Positions 8,915 to 17,329 of a DNA stretch of 64,000 nt are shown here, piece by piece. The notes beneath the pieces are model-generated. The model was not told the origin of the DNA. It worked only from the letters and a program-made list of their open reading frames with translations, and made no database searches. The translations under genes were made by a program, and so were the position numbers. The stretch comes from Paraescarpia echinospica (Eukaryota > Annelida > Polychaeta > Sabellida > Siboglinidae), in NCBI GenBank assembly GCA_020002185.1, contig CM034537.1, positions 71,444,763 to 71,508,762 on the forward strand, read 5' to 3'. Every line of letters begins with the position of its first letter. Position 1 is the first letter of the stretch.

Positions 8915-10038
8915 TCAGCCCTTATAGTCCACGAGCTCCTTGGCGTCGATCCAGCTATTGAACGAGGCCGGATAGCCGAACCATTTGACGAGCACCTCTT
9001 CGCCTTACCGCGTCGTCGACGACGTCTCTGTAGAACGGCTTCCACCCGATATAGTTTGTCCTTCGCAACGATCACTTTTTGTAGCTCCGGCCCATAGAAG
9101 GTGCCGTCCAGTATCGCGCCGGCGTCGTCCATCAGTCGGTAAACAGGAGGGTCGGTCGGGTGCGAATCTACGACGGTGAAGAGCTCTTCGCTCCAGTTAG
9201 CCATGTACCCCTTCTTGAAGACGCCCTTCGCCTTGCTGATGCGTACGCGATCCCCCGCTCGCAGTTTCGGCTTGCTTTTGTTTTTTTGACACCCTCCGCC
9301 ACCGTACAGACGCTGCCACACGCTCTCCTGATTCGACGCGTCGACGCTCGCCGGCGTCCTACCGATGCTTCGATGGTAGGCGTTGTTGTACGACCGCACG
9401 AAGTCCTGCAACGGCTCCACGAACCTCAGCGTCTGATGCTTCGTGAAGTACCGCCACATGCGCGTCTTCAGCGTACGATTGAATCGCTCCACGACGCTCG
9501 CCTTCGTCTCCTCGTTGTGCGTCACGAAATGGTGGACGCCGCGCGCCTTCAAAAGCGTCTGAAGGGGCCTGTTCAGAAACTCCGTCCCCTTGTCGGTCTG
9601 CAGGACGTGCGGCGCCGGCGATGACAGCAGCCCCTCGAAGGCCGCGACGAGCGCCGGACCGGATTTGCGCTTAAACGGAACGCACCACGCCCGCTTCGAG
9701 AAGACGTCGATGACCGTCAGTAGGAACGCTATGCCGTCGTTGTGCTTTTTCAGTTTAGCCACGTCGACGAGATCGGCTTGCCACTGCTGATTTCGACCGC
9801 CCACGATAACGCGACGTCGCTTAAATCGGCGCCTAACCGGCTTGTGAAGCGTATAGGCGTCCTGCGCCGCCAGCCACCGCCCGACGACCGGCTTGGGCAC
9901 CGCGGCCGACCGGCGCAACGCATCGACGCCGCCATAACTGCCTGCCCGTTTCGGGTCGAAGTAGGCGCGTTTCAGTAGGCCGTCGCGTTGTTGGCGCTCT
10001 CGTTGCGCACCACGAGTCCGCCGGGGCACCACCGCCAT
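8915..10038 (-). pseudogene. Retroviral-type DDE integrase, chromodomain frameshifted
   Basis: I place the start at ATG 10036-10038; the open frame extends further upstream only through a TTG. The catalytic core shows Asp89 (QWQADLVDV), Asp149 (QTDKGTEF) and Glu184 (ASVVERFNRT), with 34 residues between the last two, as in DD35E integrases. A C-terminal part with DRVRISKAKG and KGYMANWSEE follows. After LYRVEAVLQ and an Arg run the frame is lost near 9,005. In a neighbouring frame EVLVKWFGYP and FNSWIDAKELV mark a chromodomain ending at TGA 8915-8917. The enzyme would insert element DNA, with the chromodomain steering it to chromatin. The shift may be a real mutation or a sequencing error in the repetitive CGT/CGA stretch. 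Confidence 0.85.
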
Positions 10039-10162
10039 GGAGCGCGCGGCGGCGACGACGACGACGACGACGATACGGCGAACAAGAGGGCGGCGACGAT
10101 GACGCCGCAATTACGACTGCTACGACGACAACGAGTACTGATCTTCGGACGGGCGGCATCCT

Positions 10163-10882
10163 CTACGGGCGCGCTAAAAGCTGGACCACGGCATACGCTC
10201 GACGGACCGCGTGCGCCCCCTGTCGCTTCTGCTCGCGCTCGACGGACCGAGTGCGCCCCTTTCGCTTCTGCTCGCGCTGTATATACGCCCGAAGCTGGGG
10301 ATTGCCGACGAATTCCATAGGGACGTTCAGCCGCCTTATATGGTCGCCAAACGCTTCCCAGCCAACCGGCGCGGGGGACCTCTTACGCGTTCGCATGAGA
10401 TCGTTCACGAGATCTACCATATTGCTTCCGGCGATAGGCGTACCGTCGTACACGAGCTCCGCTCGATCGTTCCAGCGAATCAGCGGGTCGGCCTTCAGTC
10501 GCGTCAACAGGAGGCGGGCCTTTTCTTTCAGCACTTTCGGTACGCTCTTCACGACCTCGCTCTCCATCTCCCCCGGTAATTGATCGGACGTAGGCGGCGG
10601 CGGCGGCGGCGCCTGATCGGACGACGACTCGTTCTTCACTACGGACACGCGCATCGGCTGCTGCGCGCGAGACGCCTTCATGGCGTTGTAACGACTCAGC
10701 AGTTGATTGTACGCCGCCACCTTTTCGCCTTCGGATAAATCTGCACGCTCGAGAACGGCTTTCATATCGCCGTCCAGGCTACTCATCACACGCGACGTGG
10801 TCGTGGTCGGTTGCGATAGTAACGGAAGTAGACGCTCCACCAACCGGGGGTCTACCAGCGCCATCTTCTTCGCGTGCTGCAT
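10163..10882 (-). CDS. Conserved Maverick protein of unknown function
   Basis: About 239 residues starting at ATG 10880-10882, which overlaps the preceding gene's TGA in TGATG. The N-terminus has KKMALVDPRL and then a helical stretch, a Pro run (PPPPPP, mid-protein) and a C-terminal domain with RWNDRAELVYDG, IAGSNMVDLVNDL and VGWEAF. I have seen this arrangement in other metazoan Maverick elements, but know no established function. The last ~25 residues come from a tandem duplication (REQKRKG/REQKRQG), so the natural end may be earlier. Shorter, damaged relatives lie at 51,564-51,869 and 62,231-62,542. Confidence 0.65.
   Translation of the reverse strand: MQHAKKMALVDPRLVERLLPLLSQPTTTTSRVMSSLDGDMKAVLERADLSEGEKVAAYNQLLSRYNAMKASRAQQPMRVSVVKNESSSDQAPPPPPPTSDQLPGEMESEVVKSVPKVLKEKARLLLTRLKADPLIRWNDRAELVYDGTPIAGSNMVDLVNDLMRTRKRSPAPVGWEAFGDHIRRLNVPMEFVGNPQLRAYIQREQKRKGRTRSVEREQKRQGAHAVRRAYAVVQLLARP
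10198..10278. repeat. Tandem duplication at the end of the unknown-protein gene
   Basis: Two ~40-base copies of CGACGGACCG(C/A)GTGCGCCCC..TCGCTTCTGCTCGCGCT stand head to tail. They encode the repeated basic tail of the protein read from the - strand. Confidence 0.7.
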
Positions 10883-11226
10883 CAACCGAAAGCCTGCCTG
10901 AGGAGGGGCAGAAAGGTGCTCGCCAACGGCGCCAGCAGCGCCGTCAGAAACGCGCCCGAACCCGTCTGCAGGACGGCCCTCTTCCGTTTGATAGGTACTT
11001 TTTTCGACGCTAACTTGCGCAAATTGTTCCTGTACTTTTTCAGCACTTTTCGGTTGTTAGGCGTCAATTTCACGTTCCCTCGCAGAATGTTATACGCGCA
11101 GTCGGCCAGACTGCAGATGAGGTCGGCGTCCGCGTGAGTGATTACCGCCTTTCTCAGATTCGTATTCCCCTTGTAGCGGCGCAACAGCTGCAGGGCAAGG
11201 ATGTGCCTCTTCACGCGCTCTGTCAT
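10882..11226 (-). CDS. Small conserved Maverick protein, basic, alpha-helical
   Basis: 114 residues from ATG 11224-11226. Conserved blocks shared with the second family are VKRHILALQLL, DADLICSLADCAYNIL and LASKK..IKRKRAVL, followed by a Leu-rich end (LASTFLPLL). The conservation between two divergent families, including the C-terminal hydrophobic segment, shows that it is a real gene. The basic middle (KKVPIKRKR) could bind nucleic acid. It lies between the ATPase and the unknown 239-residue protein, with a TGATG stop-start overlap to the latter. I do not know its function. Confidence 0.65.
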   Translation of the reverse strand: MTERVKRHILALQLLRRYKGNTNLRKAVITHADADLICSLADCAYNILRGNVKLTPNNRKVLKKYRNNLRKLASKKVPIKRKRAVLQTGSGAFLTALLAPLASTFLPLLRQAFG

Positions 11227-11260
11227 CCTGTCGAATGACGGCGGCCGCGGCGCGCCCCGC

Positions 11261-11270
11261 CTTTTTTATA
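11261..11270 (-). promoter_or_regulatory. TATA box of the small conserved gene
   Basis: TATAAAAAAG on the - strand, 35-44 bases before ATG 11226, is the clearest TATA sequence in the cluster. It lies in the 57-base gap after the ATPase gene and probably drives the downstream genes. Confidence 0.5.
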
Positions 11271-11283
11271 GTCTCGTCGGCAC

Positions 11284-11940
11284 TTAGACGTACTGAACGG
11301 GGTCGTCGGGGAAAATTTCCGTACGCAGGCGCATGGTTTCCGGCGTTTCCTCTTTCAGATCCACCAGGAGGTAACCGTAGGCGGCCGACGTGGCATCTTT
11401 GTACGCCTCCACCATGTAGTTGATACCGCCCGGGTACATCTGCTTCGCCAGGTGACCTACTTGGCCCGCGTCCCGGGGACTCTTGAAGAGGACCATATAC
11501 TGCGCGTTTAAACTGATTGTGCGATTTTCTTTCCCTTTCGGAAAGAGATTCTGCAAAAGCTGTACGACGGACGCGTTGCAGTGGTGACTTTTTTTAGTAA
11601 ACAAAGTCGTGACGCTACTATTGGTCTCCGACATAAGGTCATCGAGCACTAGAAGCGTCCTCGTTTTGGTGTCCAGAAGCGACGGATCCGGCAAACCGTC
11701 TACAAATTCTACGCCGGCCATAGAGTCGTAAGCGGTCTGCCACTGGCCGTAACACCACAGAATTTTCTCCGGTGGCGGCGAAATCATACACGAAGCAAAC
11801 TTTAACAGGCGTACAACGAAAGTAGTCTTCCCGCACCCCGTAGGGCCGGACACTATACACGTAAAAGGGTGCTTCCACTTTCCGTCCATAGCGACATCTG
11901 GTGCGCCGACACCGTCACAATCGCCTATATGCACCACCAT
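11284..11940 (-). CDS. FtsK/HerA-type DNA packaging ATPase
   Basis: 218 residues from ATG 11938-11940. KHPFTCIVSGPTGCGKTT contains the Walker A motif (residues 32-39), and LLVLDDLM (about 96-102) is Walker B with the expected acidic pair. Downstream NRTISLNAQYMVLFKSPRD resembles the sensor region of A32-like packaging ATPases. The family drives DNA into preformed capsids in Mavericks, adintoviruses and related viruses. It is the first gene of the - strand cluster and is uninterrupted. Relatives at 52,333-52,959 and 61,172-61,797 each carry a TAG at the codon corresponding to Leu in TTLFTKKS. Confidence 0.9.
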   Translation of the reverse strand: MVVHIGDCDGVGAPDVAMDGKWKHPFTCIVSGPTGCGKTTFVVRLLKFASCMISPPPEKILWCYGQWQTAYDSMAGVEFVDGLPDPSLLDTKTRTLLVLDDLMSETNSSVTTLFTKKSHHCNASVVQLLQNLFPKGKENRTISLNAQYMVLFKSPRDAGQVGHLAKQMYPGGINYMVEAYKDATSAAYGYLLVDLKEETPETMRLRTEIFPDDPVQYV

Positions 11941-11965
11941 CGACGCTTTTCAGTCACTAGGGGTA

Positions 11966-12088
11966 TAACCATTACATAACCTTTTAGCTATTGCTAGTGC
12001 TACACTCTAGTGAATGCGCTACTCATAACCATTACATAACCTTTTAGTTATTGCTAGTGCTACCCTCTAGTGAATGCACTACTCATTT
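11966..12088. repeat. 62-base tandem duplication at the element edge
   Basis: ATAACCATTACATAACCTTT...CTCTAGTGAATGC(G/A)CTACTC occurs twice in tandem. Related TAGAGG(G/C)CGACA motifs follow up to 12,215. No gene is visible in 11,946-12,330. This may be the right terminal region of the Maverick, but no matching inverted repeat was seen at the left. Confidence 0.65.
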
Positions 12089-12334
12089 GTTACTAATTAG
12101 TACTTAATTAATTACCCTAATTTTTGTACCTAATTAGTACCTGATTAGTCACTAGAGGCCGACATTCACCCTATTTATTTCCCTTATTAGTGCCTCGTTA
12201 GTTAGTAGAGGGCGACACCCTCTTTCTCATGACCCCCATCAATCACTTTGACGTTTACTAAAACATTAGTGCTAAAAAACGTAGGAATTCTACTTATAAA
12301 AAACTCAAAAGCCTTTGATCTTAGGTCACTTCCG

Positions 12335-12957
12335 TGGATGGCGAGTCCCGAACCACTACTAAGGCGGCCAACATGTTAATACTCGACATCGCGGGGCTAG
12401 CCACAAAGGGGAGAGCATCAACAAGTGGGACCCGGACAGAAAGAAAGGAGCACTTCGTGAATGGGAAGGTCAACCAGATCATGAGCGTAATGGAATAAGA
12501 ACACTCTCACGTGCATGGATGGTACCATATGCAACTTTGCGACGACGCGTCCTGTCTTCCCTTGCAAATAGCCATAGTTCACATATGCATCAGTCGGGCA
12601 GGCCCACTGTACTTTCACGAGTTGAAGAGGCGGAATTGGCGGTTCATATTCGAAATTTGGCAGCTGCTGAATTTCCCCTGACGAGACTAGACGTCCGAGG
12701 TTTAGCATATGAGTATGCGATTTCAAGTTGCCATGGTGGATTTTCAGCAGAAAATAGTTTTAAAAAACTTGCAGGGTATTACTGGTTGGAGTGTTTCATG
12801 AAGCGGAATCCCAAACTCTCCGTAAAAAAACAAGTCATGACTTGGTTTAAGAAGTTAGGAGATATGTTGGAAAAACGTTACGTATTCAAAAGTCCTGGAT
12901 ACGCTCCTGTCACCCCCTCCCCAGTTGGAAGATTTGGGAATTTGATTCCAGTGTAAA
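12335..12957 (+). pseudogene. Pogo-like transposase fragment, copy 1
   Basis: A frame opening upstream of 12,360 reads HRGASHKGESINKWDPDRKK, then GALREWEG and GIRTLSRAWMVPYATLRRRV, a Psq-type helix-turn-helix. It continues with SGRPTVLSRVEEAELAVHI and FPLTRLDVRGLAYEYA, then a CENP-B-type DNA-binding domain with AGYYWLECFMKRNP. This is the N-terminal DNA-binding half of pogo/Tigger-like Tc1-mariner superfamily transposases. The DDE catalytic half is missing: after KLSVKKQ the frame runs into unrelated sequence and ends at about 12,957. No ATG opens the frame, and a TAA lies upstream. It contains one unit of the 78-base sequence amplified at 38.46-39.6 kb. Confidence 0.8.
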
Positions 12958-13360
12958 TAGTAAGCTACATTCATTCATAACTGTAGCATCGGCCTAAGTC
13001 TAGACTACGTGATTATGATATGCAGCCGTTAAAATACTGATATTTATTCGGTTAAGCAAAACTAAACCACCTGGTTCGGTTTAACTGATGACCCCTGGAT
13101 CACTTTTTATACAGGGTAAGGTAAAGCGAACCAGTAGCCATGTTTGTCCGTGGGGTCGCATTGCAAATCGCAGCCACCCTAACCAGATCAAGAAAATAGG
13201 TATATATATATATACACATGTATCAATCAATCAAACCAATACGCTATAACTTTGCGGCCAGGGGTAGTAACGGAACAATCAGGATTCGTGAATTCACGCT
13301 TAAAAAGTTACCTGCAACAAAATTCGAAATTTGGCAGAGCATTCACACTATAACACGTGC
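12887..13360 (+). repeat. Transposon-associated direct repeat, copy 1
   Basis: From ATTCAAAAGTCCTGGAT to AAATTCGAAATT.TG.CAGAGCATTCACACTATAA this stretch is repeated in the same orientation at about 39,727-40,190, with small indels. In both places it accompanies pogo-like sequence. It is probably the 3' non-coding end of the same transposon family. Bases 13,361-13,740 show no gene. Confidence 0.7.
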
Positions 13361-13741
13361 TGTATGCAATCTAACAAGTTCAATGTGTGTTTGCAGGTCC
13401 TGGCGAATTGGCAGCAAATGGAAATGATTCCATGTAAGACGACTGGATTGCACACACATAATGTTGCGTACTTAAAGGAAATAAAAATAAGGCATTAGCT
13501 AAAATCCGTTTTCCAATGTACATGTGTACACAAAGTTTAACATTGTATGTAACATTTGAGAACATTAAACAAAAACAGAAAAATACATTTGTAGCATAAA
13601 TTCGATTTTAAACCCGTCTGTGTAGCGATTCCCGCGAAAAATTTAAATTGAATGAGCTAGGCGACCACGTGGTATCGTAACGTCACATATGGCCCACACT
13701 CGCATCAGGCCGACCCTTTCCATGTACTCAGAGCATGTTTA

Positions 13742-13918
13742 CAAGGATAGCTTTTGGGTCGAAACGAGCGTCAGAATGAGTTACTGTGCAATATTCCGAT
13801 GTAATTCAACCACTGGTCATCATAGAGGGACAAGCAGTTATCTTACGGTTCCACATGAATCCAATTTGATTCAAAACAATGAATGCCAATGGGCTACAAG
13901 TCGACTAGGTTTCGTCTT
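13742..13918 (+). pseudogene. THAP-like domain fragment, arm 1 of inverted pair
   Basis: Reads FWVETSVRMSYCAIFRCNST..., with C-x4-C-N and later SSYLTVP, resembling the start of THAP zinc fingers (C2CH, SFH.FP block). THAP domains are common in P-element, Kolobok and ISL2EU-type transposases and in genes derived from them. The downstream Cys-His pair is not clear. A reverse-oriented relative lies at 14,396-14,568. Probably a fragment of a DNA transposon; THAP is my best but not certain reading. Confidence 0.4.
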
Positions 13919-14119
13919 GGATAGATACAATTTAGAAACATCGTTATATGTAATTACCATATTTTCATTTTTGTGACGAATAAATAATTACTACAAAAAT
14001 AAATAAATATTTACAAACAGTGCATTATAGTATACAAAATGATTTGGTTTATATTATTTCATGAAAACATAAACAAAACAAGTGTAAAGAAAATCAATGG
14101 TTTGGTGTCAGGATTGAAC

Positions 14120-14205
14120 CGGCGTCGCCCGATTGTAAAATAAATGACAAGAAACCAACGCGTTTACCAACTGAACTAGAGGGACCAACGGAAACTCGCT
14201 GACTG
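14120..14205 (-). other. tRNA-like sequence, degenerate
   Basis: The - strand has an A-box-like TAGTTCAGTTGG and, about 50 bases on, a B-box-like GGTTCAATCC, spaced as in tRNA genes or tRNA-derived SINEs. The T and anticodon stems do not pair well, so a working tRNA is unlikely. It lies in the loop between the two THAP-like arms. Confidence 0.3.
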
Positions 14206-14395
14206 ATTTAAGTTGTTATGATAAATTGTACACAACTCCTTCATATATCGATATTCTGGTGATATTATGAGATTATACACGTTAATTTCTGTAGCTGGAT
14301 ACAATATATGTTTGCTATGTATGTTTATTGGTGTAGATTATTTCCCGTTGGTTGAATTCGATATAAATAATTATTCTGAAAACGAGCCAAAGCTC

Positions 14396-14568
14396 GACGA
14401 AACCTAGTTGACTTGTAAGCCCATTCGCATTCATGGTCGTGAATAAAATTGGAATTTTGTGGAACCGTAAGATAACTGCTTTTCCCTCCATGATGACCAG
14501 TGGTTGAATTACATCGGAATATTGGACAATAACTCATCCTGACGCTCGTTTCGACCCAAAAGCTATCC
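14396..14568 (-). pseudogene. THAP-like domain fragment, arm 2 of inverted pair
   Basis: The - strand reads FWVETSVRMSYCPIFRCNST... then SSYLTVP and IHDHECEWA, matching the + strand fragment at 13,742-13,918 with roughly one residue in six changed. The two form an inverted repeat with a ~480-base loop. The surrounding frame is open for about 110 codons but is not a complete gene. Bases 14,660-14,926 show no feature. Confidence 0.4.
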
Positions 14569-14926
14569 TGCTTTGTGGACATGGAAATAGATAGCAGGAT
14601 GTAATATAATATGAATTCAAGCAATAGGTGTTTTACCCCTTTAACAAGATTGCACAATCTACATTTATCTGATTTGTTTCCGTTAGAAACCGTACAATCG
14701 TAGGTATTTACTGGTATTTATTGCATAACTGATTTGCTTATTTACAAATTTTAAGTAGTGCATAAAACACTAAAACAACATATTTATTTACAGTATGCAA
14801 ATATTACGGATTTATGTTTCGGCTGCAAACCAAGTAAATATAAGGTGTATATTAGAAACACAAATACGCTGGACACATTTAGTAAATCGTGAATGACAAA
14901 ATACAGTATGTTTCCAGACGCTGCAG

Positions 14927-15053
14927 TACTCCGGTATTTTCAATCAACGACGCCATCGGTCTTGTGAGACAGCTGGAGAACGAGACGGATCTAAACCTTG
15001 CCGACTTGACCCGAGACATTATTGGCGCGAACGATTATTTCCAATCATCTTAG
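14927..15053 (+). CDS. Putative host exon, ends in a stop
   Basis: After an acceptor-like CTGCAG the frame reads TPVFSINDAIGLVRQLENET and then LNLADLTRDIIGANDYFQSS before TAG 15051-15053. The composition is that of a soluble, partly helical protein, and GC content rises relative to the flanks. I do not recognise the protein. It could be the last exon of a gene lying to the left, or part of the gene whose exons follow at 15.4 kb. Bases 15,060-15,330 are also GC-richer and open in several frames on both strands; I could not decide on a coding frame there. Confidence 0.35.
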
Positions 15054-15418
15054 TTTAGTATAATGCTCGACTCGGTGAAAGATAATCACCTCTACACGGA
15101 GGGGGTCGCTTGGCGGGACCTCCGTGACTTGGTCACCCACGGCGTGGTGGGCAGGGGGAAGCAAGAGGAAGTCGGGGTGATAGAAGCAGGAGGCGACGTC
15201 GTCGCTCTAGGCCATGTCATCGCCGGCATCCAGGCCGGGTTGGCAGATGACATCTACGGCGCGACGGTAGCTGGCCATAGTGATCGTCAATCGACAGAAC
15301 AGTAGGACGAATGCTGCGATCATGATGGGCGTTACCGGAACTTGGGATAGCACAAACTGCCCACGTAAATACATGCTTAGGAATGCCATAACGCTGGGTC
15401 GGCATACGACGCGTGCAG

Positions 15419-15739
15419 AGCTGTTAGGTGATATTGATGGTTTCATACTCGGAGAACGTCTTCCTGACGTAGTGAAATATGACCCCAGCTTGAAACTAAG
15501 TGAGGTTCTGGGCAGATACTACGGAGACGGCATCAACGAGCTTTCCAGTCAGGACCGATCAAATCAATTCAAGCAACTGTCTGGTAGCGAAGACAAGTTG
15601 GCGTCAGAAACACAGCGAGCCTGTGAACGCATTGCAGGGAAATCCGCTGCATTCTACAAAAAGACAGACTATGAGTTTTGTGAAGCTGAAGCAAAACATG
15701 CTGTCATCGACTTCTACAAAACTTTGCAAATACCAAGAG
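15419..15739 (+). CDS. Putative host exon of an unrecognised protein
   Basis: Open frame reading LLGDIDGFILGERLPDVV, then KLSEVLGRYYGDGINELSS and a charged helical segment ending IDFYKTLQIPR, followed by donor G|GTAAAC at 15739/15740. The left boundary is uncertain; GTGCAG at 15,413-15,418 is the best acceptor, but the frame is open further upstream. The donor leaves phase 1, which fits the acceptor at 16,101 exactly (completing a GAT codon). I do not recognise the family. Confidence 0.45.
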
Positions 15740-16101
15740 GTAAACATCCTACGTTTACTAAAAAAAATAGCGTATTCTAAAACAATATTTGTAACGAACA
15801 TGAAAACATTACGATGAATGCCTACTGCTATTTTAACAATTAACACACCAAACGTCACAATAGGTGACTTCGCGTACGTATTTATCATATTTGGAATATA
15901 ACAATAAAAGTATCACCGCTGTAAAATGAGAATGATAAAACGATATGTCAGTTCATTTTGATAATGTCTGAATATATGACAACACAGAACTTATATTTGA
16001 ATACAATTTTCAGAAGCCTTGTTTTATCACTGCATGGATGCTGCAATTGAATATATTTTCACTATCGCACGTTATTATAAGCGATTACGACTGTTCTTCA
16101 G

Positions 16102-16493
16102 ATAATCCGGATTCCACATACGGGTCATTCTATCTCCCTGATTACTCGACGTTGGCGGCCGCCTACCCTGGCGACAGCGGCGACGGCGTCATGTACAGCG
16201 AGGTCGCACTGACGAGGGAGATCGCCGGCAACCGCCAGGTGGACAAACAACAGGCGACAACTGACGCCGTCCGTCTGTCCTTCACGCTCAACAAGATGTA
16301 CGGCCACAACATTCCGAAGACTCACTCGCAGAACTACATCATAGGCCGCAACACGAAGGTGTACATATACAAGTTGGACGAGCTGAAGAAATACTTTACG
16401 GAGAAGTACGGCGAGCCTCTGACTGTCTCGTCAGTGGCGGAACTGACGGGGCAGAGAGGGATACTGATGTCTGTCTGTCTGTCATCAATGTAA
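16102..16493 (+). CDS. Putative host exon, phase-matched to the previous one
   Basis: Begins after acceptor TTCTTCAG (phase 1) and reads NPDSTYGSFYLPDYSTLAAA, PGDSGDGVMYSEVALTREIA, then TDAVRLSFTLNKMYGHNIP and LDELKKYFTEKYGEP, ending at TAA 16491-16493. GC content and codon regularity drop sharply outside these limits. The last ~8 codons (GTCTGTCTGTCT) look like slippage, so the natural stop or donor may lie slightly earlier. Function unknown. It lies 160 bases before a Cys-rich exon that may belong to the same or the next gene. Confidence 0.5.
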
Positions 16494-16654
16494 TATGGAT
16501 GTAAATTATCAACTCAACGGACTTTTATAATTTTGCAACACCGCTGTACCTTTGTATTATATCAAATATGTTGTGGACTTTCGGGAAAAAAAACACATTA
16601 AAGTAAGCGTATATACATGATTTCCGATTACCAGTATCGATGTTGCTTATGCAG

Positions 16655-16803
16655 GAAGGACAACGCTTGCAGAGAAAGGTAGCTGCGATTTTTACAAATG
16701 GGCAGAGTTTGCGGTACTTTGCGGCAGCGATGGCTACGCATTGAGCTACGGCTGCGAATACTGTCAGAGATTCTCCAAGTTCTACAAGGAATTTACCGAC
16801 GAC
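16655..16803 (+). CDS. Cys-rich host exon, type A (stanniocalcin-like?)
   Basis: Bounded by TTATGCAG|GA and GACGAC|GTAAGT, phase 1 in and phase 0 out. It encodes about 49 residues: EKGSCDFYKWAEF, VLCGSDGYALSYGCEYCQRF, SKFYKEFTDD. The phase 0 end fits the exon starting at 21,800 (GKKWV...), with a LINE filling the intron. The spacing C...C...C..C followed by F..D then GK.(F/W)V...K.C is like the N-terminal half of stanniocalcins, secreted Cys-rich glycoprotein hormones. This is a pattern match only, without alignment scores. A homologous exon with identical phases lies on the - strand at 23,240-23,406. Confidence 0.5.
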
Positions 16804-17154
16804 GTAAGTCAAACTTCATAACTCCACTGAAATTTGTATAATATAAACAAATAGAAGACACACATATTAAAACAGTATGTATTTTGTTACACACGAACAC
16901 AAGATACAGTGAGACAAAATTGAGAAGCAGATAGGCAAAACGAGATATTGAGAAACAATTGTGAAGTACATAAATAACATGACTATATAGAACAACCCGA
17001 AATGCGTACATACACAGAAGCAACACAAACACTGATACATATGACGCAGAGAAGCACAATATATATATATATATATATATAGCATCATATGTATGATATC
17101 ATATTGGGATTTGATCATGTGACAAGCGCCCCAGTGACGGCTATTTATTTGCTC

Positions 17155-17265
17155 TGTGTTTAAACTTGATTTTTACTTATTTGTATTACTACGACACTGG
17201 TGATGTTTAAACTTGAATTTTACTTATTTGTATTACTACGACACTGGTGAGATTTGAACATCGTT
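17155..17265. repeat. ~52-base tandem duplication
   Basis: GTTTAAACTTGA(T/A)TTTTACTTATTTGTATTACTACGACACTGGTGA occurs twice head to tail. A (TA)n tract lies just upstream at 17,060-17,083. Bases 16,804-17,150 are AT-rich intron-like sequence with no gene. Confidence 0.7.
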
Positions 17266-17329
17266 TTGATAACATTACCCTGAATGTACGGAGCTGTTCG
17301 TTCGTGTTATTGATTTTATATGTGCGTGT

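Larger units (their letters stand above)
1..11945. mobile_element. Maverick/Polinton (adintovirus-type) element 1
   Basis: A GC-rich block that contrasts with the AT-rich sequence right of about 11.95 kb. It carries the diagnostic Maverick set: protein-primed family B polymerase on +, and on - a run of ATPase, two small conserved proteins, retroviral-type integrase, membrane protein, penton-like protein, basic core protein, hexon-like protein and adenain-like protease. Neighbouring - strand genes are separated by 2 to 80 bases or overlap, as in a compact viral genome. The polymerase and protease genes converge at 4.85-5.24 kb. The left end may lie outside the window and I found no terminal inverted repeats or target-site duplication, so the outer limits are approximate. 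Damage is limited to two stops in the polymerase and a frameshift in the integrase tail. The gene content is secure; whether it is called a transposon or an endogenous virus is a matter of naming. Confidence 0.9.

Noticed and set aside
14120..14205. Functional tRNA gene
   Set aside because: A- and B-box-like motifs are present, but stems do not pair and no clear anticodon arm forms.
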